From NCBI GenBank assembly GCA_964580315.1, contig CAZOKH010000017.1, positions 1-45,864 on the forward strand: a stretch of DNA of 45,864 bases, in the 5' to 3' direction. Position numbers and translations under genes: made by a program. This stretch comes from CAZOKH01 sp964580315. GTDB lineage: Bacteria; Chloroflexota; Anaerolineae; Anaerolineales; Anaerolineaceae. Position 1 is the stretch's first letter; each line of letters opens with the position of its first letter. Below are positions 1 to 8,716 of this stretch, piece by piece. The notes beneath the pieces were generated by a model that did no database searches, was not told the DNA's origin, and saw only the letters and a program-made list of their open reading frames with translations.

Positions 1-709
1 CAACCAGGCGGTCAAGCGCAAAAAAGGAACGGGCTGGCGCCATGCTGCGGTAATTGGGGGCCACGCCAACCAGGGCGTCAGGCTGAATGGCATGGATGGT
101 GTGGTAGGCGACAGCGTGTCCGCGCAGCATATTTGCCAGCACAATGAAGGCGGTTTTCAGGTCATTTTTTCCGGGTGGAAATCCACCTCCCAGGTAGCCG
201 CCGTAAACGTACACGTTGGGTTCGTTGATGGTGACCCAGGTGTGCACATATTCTTTGAGGGCTTCAACTGCTTTGTGGACGTATTTTTCAAAAAACACAG
301 GCGCCTGGTCGTTTTCCCAGCCGCCCATTTCGGTCAGCCACAGCGGGTCGGTGAAGTGATGCAGGCTGACCATGGGGGTGATGCCGCGGTGAACCAGGCC
401 GCGCAGAATTTCGCGGTAATGATCCAGGGCCTGTTCATCCCAGCGGTCAGGCGCGGGTTGCACCCGGCTCCATTCAATGGACAGGCGGTGAGCGTTTTGA
501 CCGCTATCAGCGGCGCGGTCGAAATCTTCCTTCCAGCGGCCGCTCCACCAGCCGCAGGCGTCGCCGGATTGATGATTTTCCAGGATCTTGTTCTCCTGGT
601 TTTCCCAGGCATACCAGTTGTTGTTGGTGTTGCCGCCTTCAACCTGGTGAGAGGCGGTGGCGGTTCCCCACAGGAAACCGGGTGGGAAGGTGTAGACGGC
701 GTGGGGCAT
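1..709 (-). CDS. Beta-glucosidase, glycoside hydrolase family 1 (5' part; C-terminus off the window)
   Basis: The reading frame runs from an ATG at 709 to the window edge, giving the first 236 residues of a protein that is usually about 440-480 long. GH1 enzymes are retaining glycosidases that release glucose or related sugars from the non-reducing ends of oligosaccharides. Visible hallmarks are the N-terminal FPPGFLWGTATASHQVEG motif, the SIEWSR segment, the HHFTDP segment and TINEPN, whose Glu (about residue 163) is the acid/base catalyst. The nucleophile motif (ITENG type) lies beyond the window. A GAGGTG ribosome site sits just upstream of the ATG. The protein has no signal peptide, so it is probably cytoplasmic. 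It is separated from the next gene by a terminator hairpin and so is not in the Tad operon. Confidence 0.95.
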   Translation of the reverse strand, partial: MPHAVYTFPPGFLWGTATASHQVEGGNTNNNWYAWENQENKILENHQSGDACGWWSGRWKEDFDRAADSGQNAHRLSIEWSRVQPAPDRWDEQALDHYREILRGLVHRGITPMVSLHHFTDPLWLTEMGGWENDQAPVFFEKYVHKAVEALKEYVHTWVTINEPNVYVYGGYLGGGFPPGKNDLKTAFIVLANMLRGHAVAYHTIHAIQPDALVGVAPNYRSMAPARSFFALDRLV

Positions 710-779
710 GCGGTCACCTCGCTATTGTGCAAATATGGCTTGAATTGTAATGCAGATACAGGGTTTATCCCAAAGAAAA

Positions 780-810
780 CCTCCCCATTTTCTATTTGAA
801 AATGGGGAGG
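780..810 (-). terminator. Intrinsic terminator of the Tad-type operon
   Basis: Perfect 13-bp stem (780-792 with 798-810) and 5-nt loop. Read on the minus strand it is followed by a T-rich tract (GTTTTCTTT). It lies 23 bp past the stop of the PA14/TadE gene. A closely related hairpin occurs at 26597-26633, where it cannot be a simple terminator, so this may be a copy of a dispersed palindrome used here as a terminator. Confidence 0.7.
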
Positions 811-833
811 GAGTTTATGAACTTTGTTGGGGG

Positions 834-3491
834 TTAGCGGCAGCCGCCCAGTTCAATGGGGGTCTGACACTTGGTGGGCGTGATGGACGGTTGCACGGTG
901 TGGGTCTTGGTTGGCGTGCGGGTAATGGTGGGAACCGCGGTGTTGCTGGGTATGGGCGACTTGGTGGGCGTCTTGGTGGTGGTGCCGGTCTTGGTGGGCG
1001 TGCCGCTCTTGGTGGGTGTGCGGGTGGGAGGGCTGGTGCGGGTGGCGGTGGGCATTGCTCCTGAAATGGTGAAGGGTTCCACAATCAATGACGATTTTTT
1101 GCGGTTGTCGCCGTCATTGTTCTGCGCCATGATGACCAGGGTGTAATTTCCATTGGTGATGGTGGGTCCCAATGATGAACTGGAACCGTACCACCATTTA
1201 TCAACATTGGGTTTCTTGGTGTAGCAACTGCTGTTTCCGCCAAACAGGCAGAAGCGGGAGCTAGTATCGCGGTACCAGTGCACCAGATTGCCGCTGCTGT
1301 CATAAACGAAGAAGCGCACTTCATTTACATTCTGGTCAGTGCTTGAAAGACCGTCATTGCCTTCCACCAGGGCGCGCACCGTGAACGAGGTTCCGGTGAC
1401 GGGGTTGCCGGGTGAAAACTGGGCTTCGATGGAGGGACCGGTTTTCCCGGTGACGGTGATCTGGCAGGCGAGCGTGGGACCGGTGGGTGGGATGACGTTG
1501 TAGCGGACGATGCCGTTGAAATCGCTGTTCCAGTAGAAATTTCGATTGATGGTTGAGCCACCAAATGGATCGAGGGCCGGGGTGGGAGTCCGGTTGTTCG
1601 CCGGAAGCGGATAGGAACGCACATAAGGCGTGATCCAGAAATTGAAGTTGCTGCGGTCATACGTCCAACGGAAATAACCCGATGAACCGGCGCTTAAGCT
1701 CTTGGGCGTGGTGAAGTTGTGGGAATAGGTGAGCGCTGAAGTGTTGGACGGATTATACATGGGGCTGTTGTAGTTGTGATTCCAACCATACAAATCGAAT
1801 GACCGATCGGGGTCGGGGTTTTGCATTTCATTGTGCCAGGCGCCGTTATAGGTCATGGACGCGCCGGTGAAAGCAATGGTATAGGGCCCCAGGTTTTTCA
1901 GCTTTGATTCAAGGACATAACCACCATTGGAGAGATACTGCACCATCAGTCCTTCATAGGAACCGCTGGAAAGGCTGAGGTTCTCAATCACGTCGCAGTT
2001 GGGCGTGGGGGTTGTGGTGGGGGTGCGGGTGGGAAGATGCACCGGTGAGACGGGAACCAGGTACAGCCCGTCAATGACGGTGGCAGATTCAGATATGCCG
2101 GGTCCTGCCCAGGCAACAGCCAGGTTGTCGCCGCCGCCGCCCTCTTTGTGCAGGGCTTCAATATAGTAGAGCTGCCCGGCCTGCAGGGTGATACCGACTG
2201 ATTTTTGGGATGAGTATTTCTCCCATTGACGCGAACTGGTATAACTGGTGACATTGGCGATCTTGGATCTACCAGCGGGGTTATCACTGGCACTTAACCA
2301 TAGTTCGCTATTATCGTCCGAAGCAATCCAGAATGTGTAAATTCCTGAATAGGGCGGGCAGAGATAGGCTTGCATGCGGGTGCCGTAGTTATCACTGAAG
2401 GTAGTGGGCGCCTCGAAGCTGGTGGGATAATTGGAACCGCTGGGTTCGTAGGGGAAACGGTCATTCGTGGTGAGATTGCTGACAGAACTGCCGGAAACGT
2501 CTGTCCACCATTCGCGCAGCACCGAACCAGTGCCTGTGCAGTAAGACGGCGTGGGCGTGTTGGTGGGCGTGGGTGTGACAGTGGGAGGCAGAGGCGTGTA
2601 GGTGTGAGTGGCAGCGATCATGATGCGCCCGCTGAGGCCGGTGACGCGCGAGGTGCGGAATTTTTCAACCAGGCCTTCGCGTTCAGCTTTTAAGCGGATG
2701 GTTGGCCAGACGCTCGACAGGAAGGGCGTGATCACATTATAGCGATAGGTTAGCACAACCCGCACACGGTCGCCCGGACCGCCGGCATCGTCAACATAGC
2801 GGATGCTGCCGGAATTGTCTCCTTTGGCGAGTTCGCAATAAATGGGGTAAGCATAATCCGGGTCGGTGCCGGTGGGATTGGGAGAGAAAAACAGCGTGTT
2901 GGGGTTGAAGCGATAAAAGTCGCCGCTGACAGGCAAGACGCGGTTGCTGCAGGTGGTAATGCCAAAATAGCCTGCTTCACTGGGGTTGCCGCGGAAGTCC
3001 TGTGAAAGATTGGGGGTTGTGTAGGCGTTTTGAAGGAACGCGAGATAGTCGCCGGAAATGGCTGAGCTGTCATCCCAGGTGATGCCGGTGGTGCCGGCCA
3101 GGGCGGCGTCGCGAATGGAAGGCAGACGCGCCCAGTCTTGCAAGGCGCTGGTTTTGTCGTTGTCGATTTTTCCATCGGCGGTGTGCACCACGCAGTCATC
3201 TGCGCCGTCAGTTTGCTCGCTGCCAGACAATGACAAAGAACCGGCAAGAGCGGTAACAGCATCATCGCAATAGGCAGGGTCGTAATTGCCGGTGATGGCA
3301 AAACGCACAGCAAAGCGCGAACCATTCTCCAGTGCAAGATAGGCGTGCATCATGCGTCCAAATTCAATAATGCCAAAGGTGAGCATGAGCAAAATGGGCA
3401 GTGCCAGGGCAAATTCGACCAGCGTTTGCCCGCGGGGGTTATCTTGAATTCTCTGGTGGAGACTGGTTATCCATTCGCGCATTTTTTTCAT
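834..3491 (-). CDS. TadE-type pilin protein with PA14 domain and Thr/Pro-rich tail
   Basis: A protein of about 885 residues. Residues 20-50 form the TadE-like N-terminus: a short basic cytoplasmic part, RGQTLVEFALALP, then one membrane helix, as in minor pilins of the Tad (type IVc) system. A Thr/Pro linker (about 300-316) leads to a PA14-like beta-barrel (about 322-482, with the Asp-Asp pair in FWIASDDNSELWL), a fold that binds carbohydrates or acts in adhesion. A second linker (488-500), another large extracellular region and a TPT-rich tail (about 828-880) follow. The likely start is the ATG at 3491, 8 nt after GAGG; a GTG at 3494 is the alternative. It is the last gene of the Tad operon, 58 bp after the VWA gene. 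It is far longer than typical TadE proteins (150-200 residues). A surface adhesin role is inferred. Confidence 0.85.
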   Translation of the reverse strand: MKKMREWITSLHQRIQDNPRGQTLVEFALALPILLMLTFGIIEFGRMMHAYLALENGSRFAVRFAITGNYDPAYCDDAVTALAGSLSLSGSEQTDGADDCVVHTADGKIDNDKTSALQDWARLPSIRDAALAGTTGITWDDSSAISGDYLAFLQNAYTTPNLSQDFRGNPSEAGYFGITTCSNRVLPVSGDFYRFNPNTLFFSPNPTGTDPDYAYPIYCELAKGDNSGSIRYVDDAGGPGDRVRVVLTYRYNVITPFLSSVWPTIRLKAEREGLVEKFRTSRVTGLSGRIMIAATHTYTPLPPTVTPTPTNTPTPSYCTGTGSVLREWWTDVSGSSVSNLTTNDRFPYEPSGSNYPTSFEAPTTFSDNYGTRMQAYLCPPYSGIYTFWIASDDNSELWLSASDNPAGRSKIANVTSYTSSRQWEKYSSQKSVGITLQAGQLYYIEALHKEGGGGDNLAVAWAGPGISESATVIDGLYLVPVSPVHLPTRTPTTTPTPNCDVIENLSLSSGSYEGLMVQYLSNGGYVLESKLKNLGPYTIAFTGASMTYNGAWHNEMQNPDPDRSFDLYGWNHNYNSPMYNPSNTSALTYSHNFTTPKSLSAGSSGYFRWTYDRSNFNFWITPYVRSYPLPANNRTPTPALDPFGGSTINRNFYWNSDFNGIVRYNVIPPTGPTLACQITVTGKTGPSIEAQFSPGNPVTGTSFTVRALVEGNDGLSSTDQNVNEVRFFVYDSSGNLVHWYRDTSSRFCLFGGNSSCYTKKPNVDKWWYGSSSSLGPTITNGNYTLVIMAQNNDGDNRKKSSLIVEPFTISGAMPTATRTSPPTRTPTKSGTPTKTGTTTKTPTKSPIPSNTAVPTITRTPTKTHTVQPSITPTKCQTPIELGGCR

Positions 3492-3549
3492 CACAACATC
3501 CTCTTTCCATCATCCGGCCTGGTGTAAACAACCACCTGGATGCGGTTCA

Positions 3550-5505
3550 TTAATTCGCAATACGGGTGTAGATACGTGTGGCAATATCCTCAAAGATTTT
3601 TCGCAGTTTATTTCCATCCGGGGCATAGTAATACTGCCCGCAGGATTGCGCAGCGCCGACGCTCATGGACTTGCAGGGATCGGTGGTACGGTCGCCGTCA
3701 TCGCCCACGGCTGCCATGTAGCGCAGCAGGTCTTCGCCAACGTTGCCGCCCACGGCGCCCAGACCGATGGTGTAAACCGCAATATCGTTACCGGCTGGTT
3801 CGTCCAGATTTTCTGATTTGGTTAAAGCCGCCTCATCGACCATGTCGAGAGCGTAGTCAAAGACGCTGTAGTTGTTGTTGGGAACGGTTGCCTGCCAGTT
3901 TGTGCTGGGCGGACAGGTTTTTTGCTCTGCATCGATGCAATAACGCGGGGTTGGATCGAAATCGACGCACACACTTGACCAGAAGCCGCCGCCCAGTTCA
4001 CCGGTGCAAAAGCCGTTGGTGTAGGCGGCTGGAATGTTGGTGTTGGTGTCATAGGTGTCGCTGAGGTTGACAATGCCGTCTGACAGGAAAACCACCACCC
4101 ACACAGAACCTGGTCGGCCTGAACTCTTCAACACATTGGCAGCCGCGCGCATGCCGCAGCCGGTACAGGTGGACAATGGAGACAGTGATGCTTCCAACGG
4201 ACCGCCGCCATCGGGGTCGTGAGCGGCGCGCCAGGCGACGGAGGCGTTGTGGTCAGCTTCAGTGTAGGTGGCAATGTCATCGGGGTCGCCAGGCTCACCG
4301 TCGCCTTTTGAATCACCGTCGCCGTCTTCATCGGTGACCCAGTTATAGGCATCCAGCTTAAAGGAATCGTCGCAGGGCAAACCGCCCCAGCCAAAGGGGT
4401 CTTTGCTGTCATCCCAGCGGTCATCGTCGAGCGTGCAGCACAACGGGTTGGTGGGCGCTTCATCGCAGGTGGGCAGGTTAGGATCAAAGTCTGAACCGTC
4501 GCCGTCGCGGTCTTCGGGGTTAACCGGGTTGAACAGCATGTTTTCATACCAGCGCGGCCAAATTTTGGCAAAGGGCGGGTCGTCGTGAAGGGTGAGACCA
4601 TCAATGACGGTTTTGGCAGCGGTCAGGTCATCACTTAAATCCACATTGGTGCTGTGCAGGTTGGGGATGGGGTGCACCACGGCCAGGCTGTCAAAGGTGA
4701 CCACGGAAACCTGGTCATAACCCTGATAGAGCTTGTCAATGAGGGCTTTGGCGGCATCTTTGGCTTTGAAGAGCGGCTGGCACGAATTATCCAGGTTGCA
4801 GCCGTTGACAGCCAAGCCGGAGTAATCGGGGGGATTGGATCCATCAGGATCGTAGTTGTCCACGTAGGGGCAATCAAGCCCGTTGTCACGGAAATCTGCA
4901 CAAATGGTGTTGAGTGTATCGCTGGCCATGGATTCGGAAATGTCAATGACAATGACCACATCCACGGGTGCGGCTTCAGAAATGGCGTTGGTGTGCAGCG
5001 TTACGGCATCAAACCCGAGCAATCCCAAAAAATAGAGCGGTGCGCGCAGATCGGCTTCGACCCACACCAGCTTGCGCGGCGAGTCGCCGGCAGTGGTGTC
5101 GGGACAGCGGGCAAAAAACATGGGGACGGTGGTTTGCAGGCCTGCATCCCGGCTGCCGTCTCCATCAGCATCGCAGACGAATAATTCGAGGTTCACGGCT
5201 TCGATATCGATGTTGTGAAGGCGCAGCACCTCGGCGGCTGATTCTTTCATGCCGGGTAGAGTGGCGCTGCGTTTAAAGTCAGTGGCGGCGGCCACGGCGC
5301 TGGCATCTACAGCGCGTTTGAGCTGACCGTAGGTTAAATAGAGTGAACCGGCGTCAAGCGCCAGGCCGGCAAACAATAGCATGGCCGTTAGAGCCAGGGC
5401 AAAAATGACAATGACCTGGCCCTTGGAGCGCTTTTGTCCTTTAGGACTAAGGCTCAGGGGTAGCTGTCGGAGCAGCTGCTGGAAGCGGCATAAGAGTGTA
5501 TGCAT
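3550..5505 (-). CDS. TadG-like protein with von Willebrand factor A domain
   Basis: A 651-residue protein. The N-terminus has the TadG pattern: a basic stretch, KGQVIVIFALALTAMLLFAGLALDAG (residues 29-53) and an alpha-helical head that includes AVDASAVAAA. A VWA domain begins near residue 180 with VDVVIVIDISES, whose D188-x-S190-x-S192 is the metal-dependent adhesion motif. Two acidic, Gly-rich inserts (about 330-345 and 391-412) repeat the DxDGDG pattern of calcium-binding loops; shorter ones lie at 111-122 and 216-229. Several Cys residues may form disulfides outside the cell. The start overlaps the upstream TadE gene by 59 nt and has only a weak ribosome site, which suggests translational coupling. 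TadG proteins are surface-exposed partners of Tad pili; an adhesion role is inferred. Confidence 0.88.
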   Translation of the reverse strand: MHTLLCRFQQLLRQLPLSLSPKGQKRSKGQVIVIFALALTAMLLFAGLALDAGSLYLTYGQLKRAVDASAVAAATDFKRSATLPGMKESAAEVLRLHNIDIEAVNLELFVCDADGDGSRDAGLQTTVPMFFARCPDTTAGDSPRKLVWVEADLRAPLYFLGLLGFDAVTLHTNAISEAAPVDVVIVIDISESMASDTLNTICADFRDNGLDCPYVDNYDPDGSNPPDYSGLAVNGCNLDNSCQPLFKAKDAAKALIDKLYQGYDQVSVVTFDSLAVVHPIPNLHSTNVDLSDDLTAAKTVIDGLTLHDDPPFAKIWPRWYENMLFNPVNPEDRDGDGSDFDPNLPTCDEAPTNPLCCTLDDDRWDDSKDPFGWGGLPCDDSFKLDAYNWVTDEDGDGDSKGDGEPGDPDDIATYTEADHNASVAWRAAHDPDGGGPLEASLSPLSTCTGCGMRAAANVLKSSGRPGSVWVVVFLSDGIVNLSDTYDTNTNIPAAYTNGFCTGELGGGFWSSVCVDFDPTPRYCIDAEQKTCPPSTNWQATVPNNNYSVFDYALDMVDEAALTKSENLDEPAGNDIAVYTIGLGAVGGNVGEDLLRYMAAVGDDGDRTTDPCKSMSVGAAQSCGQYYYAPDGNKLRKIFEDIATRIYTRIAN

Positions 5506-6265
5506 GGATTCTTATCGGGTTGGGAACGAATTGACTGAGGAAGGGCAGGTTAAGCGCCTGCTCATAACAATAATAAAACTCAACGGCAACAAATCCTTTG
5601 TTCATGGTGGCGGTTTGAGACAGAGATTCTTCCACACGGCTGGCTGTGTAATAGGGATGGTCGATGATGATGTTTCCTTCACAATCGGTGCGCCAGTTGC
5701 TGCTATAGTTCGTGTCAGCGTCGTTATCGGATAATGCCCAGTATCCATTGGGTGAAGGCCAGACATTGGTCACACCAATCATCGGTGACCCGGTTGGATT
5801 TTTGTTGCCGATGGTAAAGACAGAAATGAGAACGTCGTCTTTTTGCGGATCCAGCTCTACATAGGTGTTCAAGCCGTTGCAGAACTTTTCATAATAACTG
5901 AAAAGGGGGTGCCCGCTTTGACAAACAGCGGCGTCGCCGGGGGGCGAGAAGAGGCAGGCGGTGTGATAGTAAAAGTTGAAGGGCTCTGGTTCGGCGCAAT
6001 CTACATCTGCAATGTTGGCGGTGGTGAAGGGATCGCGCACCGAGGCAAAGCGCGCGGCTTCACGGGTGAGGTCAAGAATGTCCAGGTACCGTCCAATGTA
6101 GATGGCCACTTCAACGATCCCCAGCAGGATGATGATCAGGATGGGCAGCACCAGAGCAAGTTCAACGAGCGATTGCCCGCGTCCGGAGCGGGATCGAAAC
6201 AAGCGGGAGGTTTTTTCCCGAACCTGCTGCCTGATCTGTTGAAGAGTTTGCTTAAAACGAACCAT
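5447..6265 (-). CDS. TadE-family pilin-like protein
   Basis: A 272-residue protein. Residues 29-55 carry the TadE signature (GRGQSLVELALVLPILIIILLGIVEVA in outline): the G and the E at +5 of the mature part, then one hydrophobic helix. The rest is extracellular with a few Cys residues and ends in a short Ala/Thr/Pro tail (AAAPTATPEP). It is the first gene of the minus-strand operon, read from the promoter at 6308-6336, and its 3' end overlaps the VWA gene by 59 nt. No TadA ATPase, TadB/C platform protein or TadV peptidase lies in the window, so assembly must rely on genes elsewhere. Confidence 0.9.
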   Translation of the reverse strand: MVRFKQTLQQIRQQVREKTSRLFRSRSGRGQSLVELALVLPILIIILLGIVEVAIYIGRYLDILDLTREAARFASVRDPFTTANIADVDCAEPEPFNFYYHTACLFSPPGDAAVCQSGHPLFSYYEKFCNGLNTYVELDPQKDDVLISVFTIGNKNPTGSPMIGVTNVWPSPNGYWALSDNDADTNYSSNWRTDCEGNIIIDHPYYTASRVEESLSQTATMNKGFVAVEFYYCYEQALNLPFLSQFVPNPIRIHAYTLMPLPAAAPTATPEP

Positions 6266-6307
6266 GTTATCCCTGTGATGAATTTTTTGCGGTTAACGCC
6301 TGTTCTC

Positions 6308-6336
6308 ACAATACAACGCCGGTATCGAAATGTCAA
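6308..6336 (-). promoter_or_regulatory. Sigma70-type promoter of the Tad-type operon
   Basis: On the minus strand, TTGACA (6336-6331) and TATTGT (6313-6308) are separated by exactly 17 bp. The start of transcription would fall near 6301, about 35 nt before the TadE start codon at 6265. Confidence 0.7.
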
Positions 6337-6610
6337 TAAAGGTGACGTATAAACCGGGAATCTGTAAACCGGACTCGACGGAATTGGGACTCGTTTTCAA
6401 CATTGGGGGACTGTGAAATGCGCCGAATGGATGGTGCAAGGACAGATTGTTCCCGGTGAGACTGCCAATACGTCTGTTTGAAGCATACAGCCGCGCCGGA
6501 AGGGTGTCAATATTCAACAGGGCATTGTAAACCACCTGTAAAGTGGTTCAAATTGGCGCTGTGGTGCATCCTGCACAAAGATACCTGTTCGACCTGCACC
6601 TTTTAACAGG
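6337..6610. other. Intergenic region between the Tad operon and the phage-like cassette
   Basis: No gene, RNA or convincing repeat is seen in these 274 bp. Open frames on the minus strand here lack ribosome sites and recognisable composition. It divides two divergent transcription units and may hold an old integration boundary, but no attachment-site repeat or tRNA gene is visible. Confidence 0.4.
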
Positions 6611-6666
6611 TTGAAAAACTGCCGTTTTTCCCGCATACTGATTGTGAAATAGAACATATATTCTAT
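6611..6666 (+). promoter_or_regulatory. Candidate promoter and inverted-repeat operator of the phage-like cassette
   Basis: TTGAAA (6611-6616) lies 17 bp from CATACT (6634-6639). Just downstream is the inverted repeat ATAGAA-N6-TTCTAT (6649-6666). Its core GAACATATATTC differs by one base from the GAAC-N4-GTTC box bound by LexA in Gram-positive bacteria. The repeat ends 10 bp before the first start codon, a position where a bound repressor would block transcription. Both assignments rest on pattern only. Confidence 0.4.
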
Positions 6667-6676
6667 ATGGAGAATT

Positions 6677-6994
6677 ATGGACGAAGTGGTGATCAAGTCG
6701 AAACGCCCGCAAAGGCGCAGGTATCGCAAAGCGCTGCCGCCGGCTGAAGAGCTGCTGGGTGAAGCCGTGAACATGCTGCATGAAGTGATGCGGCAGGTGG
6801 CCTGCCTGGCGGACGACGAGCGCAGTATGGAAGACTGGCTGGATGTGTTGGATGGGCTGGGTAAAGCCAGCACCCGGCTGGCGACCCTGTTGAAGACCCT
6901 GAAAACGTTGGGAGGCAGCAGCGAATTGACTTCGGCCTTTAACCAGGCGCTGAATGAACTGCTGCAAGAAATGGGCGCGCCGCCGCATCCCTGA
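6677..6994 (+). CDS. Small helical protein at the head of the phage-like cassette
   Basis: A 105-residue protein, basic at the N-terminus (KSKRPQRRRYRK) and then predicted to be all helix, with no membrane segment. It is preceded by GGAGAATT, a good ribosome site. Its place directly before the large terminase gene is where many phages encode the small terminase subunit, which binds DNA. The basic N-terminus fits, but no helix-turn-helix motif could be recognised, so the function is not assigned. It is the first gene after the candidate operator at 6649-6666. The 168-bp gap to the terminase start is longer than most spacings in the cassette. Confidence 0.6.
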   Translation: MDEVVIKSKRPQRRRYRKALPPAEELLGEAVNMLHEVMRQVACLADDERSMEDWLDVLDGLGKASTRLATLLKTLKTLGGSSELTSAFNQALNELLQEMGAPPHP

Positions 6995-7162
6995 GCGGAG
7001 TGCGCCACGGCGGCTGGCGGCGGCAGATGCCTGCCGATGATTGCACAAACCTGCGGATGATTTCTGTCAACGCAGCCCATCACTCTGGATGGCTTGAACG
7101 CTGCGCTCCCCGGGTTGACGGCAAGCCGCCAGCCGCACCATTGCATGAAAAAAGGTATCCCG

Positions 7163-8716
7163 ATGAAAAAGAAACGCACACCGTCTGGATTGGAAGAGAT
7201 TGAGATTTTTAAAAAATTGATGCACTCGGCGGATGTGTTCAGTGATCTGGCGGGCGGGTTGAAGCTGCGCGGCTACCAGGCTCCGGTGGCAAAAGCGGTG
7301 ATCGAATCAGCCATGATGAAACTGGGGCGCAGTTTTGTGGTGATGTTCCCGCGCCAATCGGGCAAGAATGAATTGCAGGCGCAAATTGAAGCCTTTTTGC
7401 TGTGCCATTTGCTGCAGAGCGCCATTGAGATTGTGAAGATTTCGCCTACCTGGAAGCCGCAATCGCTCAATGCCATGCGCCGCCTGGAACGTGTGTTGAA
7501 GCGCAACCGCGTCTCTCAGGCCGTCTGGCGCAAGGAAGCGGGTTACATCTACCGGGTGGGGGCCGGGCGCATCACCTTCCTCTCGGGCAGCCCCGAGGCG
7601 CACATTGTGGGCGCCACCGCAGCCACCCTGCTGGAGGTGGATGAAGCCCAGGATATTCTGATTGATAAATATGACCGCGACATTGCCCCCATGGCGGCCA
7701 GCACCAATGCCACACGTGTGTTCTGGGGCACCGCCTGGACCAGCGACACGCTGCTGGCGCGCGAACTGCGCGCCGCCTTGAAAGAAGAAAAGCAGGACAG
7801 CGTGCAGCGTGTGTTTCGTCTGAGCGCGGTGGAAGTGGGCGACGAACTGCCTGCCTATGCCCGTTTTGTGGCCGAACAGGCCGCCCGGCTGGGACGCCAG
7901 CACCCTATGATCAAGTCGCAATATTTCAGTGAAGAGATTGACGCGCAGGGCGGCATGTTTCCGCCGGCGCGCCAGGCGTTGATGCAGGGCACGCACGCGC
8001 GTCGGCGTGCTCCGCGCGCTGAGCGCACCTATGCCCTGCTGCTGGATGTGGCGGGACAAGATGAAGGAGCCGAAAGCGGGCTGGCAGGCGGCCTGGTTAA
8101 TCCGCAGCGCGACCTGACCGCGCTGACCGTGGTGGAAGTGGACGGTTCCACACTGGAGGATTCCCTGGTGCGCGCCCCCACCTACCTGGTGGTGGAACGC
8201 AAGTGCTGGCGGGGGGTAAAACACACCCGCCTGTACGGCGAACTGCGCGCCCTGGGTGAAGTGTGGCAGCCGCGCTGGTGGGTGGTGGACGCCACCGGTG
8301 TGGGGGCGGGGTTGGCTTCGTTTTTGGATGCGGCTTTTCCGGGGCGGGTGACACCCTTTGTGTTCAACACGGCCACCAAGTCGAAGCTGGGCTGGGATTT
8401 TCTGGCGGTGGTGGAGACCGGGCGATTCAAAGACTGGCAGGAGCCGGATGACGGCGGCGAGGATGACCTGAAAGCGGTTTTCAACCGCCAACTGGATGCC
8501 TGTGAAATGCGCACTGCGCCGGGAGTGGAGAAACGCCTGGCGTGGGGTGTGCCTGACGGCCGGCGCGACCCGCTGAGTGGAGAACTGCTGCATGACGATT
8601 TGTTGATCTCGGCGGCGCTGTGCGCAACGCTGGACGGCTGCGCCCTGCCCACCGGCGGATTGGCGCTGGTGGTGCCGGGAGATGACCCCCTGGAGGAGAT
8701 GGATTATGGCTTCTGA
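7163..8716 (+). CDS. Phage terminase large subunit
   Basis: A 517-residue packaging motor. The N-terminal ATPase domain has a Walker A-like loop FPRQSGKNE (residues 62-70, K68) and Walker B LLEVDEAQDI (D160, E161 catalytic). The C-terminal RNase H-like nuclease shows LLLDVAGQDEG (D295) and VVDATGVGAG (D376), matching the metal-binding Asp pattern of terminases. The family cuts concatemeric DNA and pumps it through the portal into the prohead. The ATG at 7163 is chosen because AAAGG lies 8 nt upstream; the longer frame from 7094 lacks this. Length and motifs look intact, so the motor could be functional. The 3' end overlaps the next gene by 11 nt. Confidence 0.93.
   Translation: MKKKRTPSGLEEIEIFKKLMHSADVFSDLAGGLKLRGYQAPVAKAVIESAMMKLGRSFVVMFPRQSGKNELQAQIEAFLLCHLLQSAIEIVKISPTWKPQSLNAMRRLERVLKRNRVSQAVWRKEAGYIYRVGAGRITFLSGSPEAHIVGATAATLLEVDEAQDILIDKYDRDIAPMAASTNATRVFWGTAWTSDTLLARELRAALKEEKQDSVQRVFRLSAVEVGDELPAYARFVAEQAARLGRQHPMIKSQYFSEEIDAQGGMFPPARQALMQGTHARRRAPRAERTYALLLDVAGQDEGAESGLAGGLVNPQRDLTALTVVEVDGSTLEDSLVRAPTYLVVERKCWRGVKHTRLYGELRALGEVWQPRWWVVDATGVGAGLASFLDAAFPGRVTPFVFNTATKSKLGWDFLAVVETGRFKDWQEPDDGGEDDLKAVFNRQLDACEMRTAPGVEKRLAWGVPDGRRDPLSGELLHDDLLISAALCATLDGCALPTGGLALVVPGDDPLEEMDYGF

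Noticed and set aside
870..1060. Tandem repeat suspected as CRISPR or minisatellite
   Set aside because: It encodes the Thr/Pro-rich tail of the TadE/PA14 protein; units are irregular and codon-based, with no spacers.
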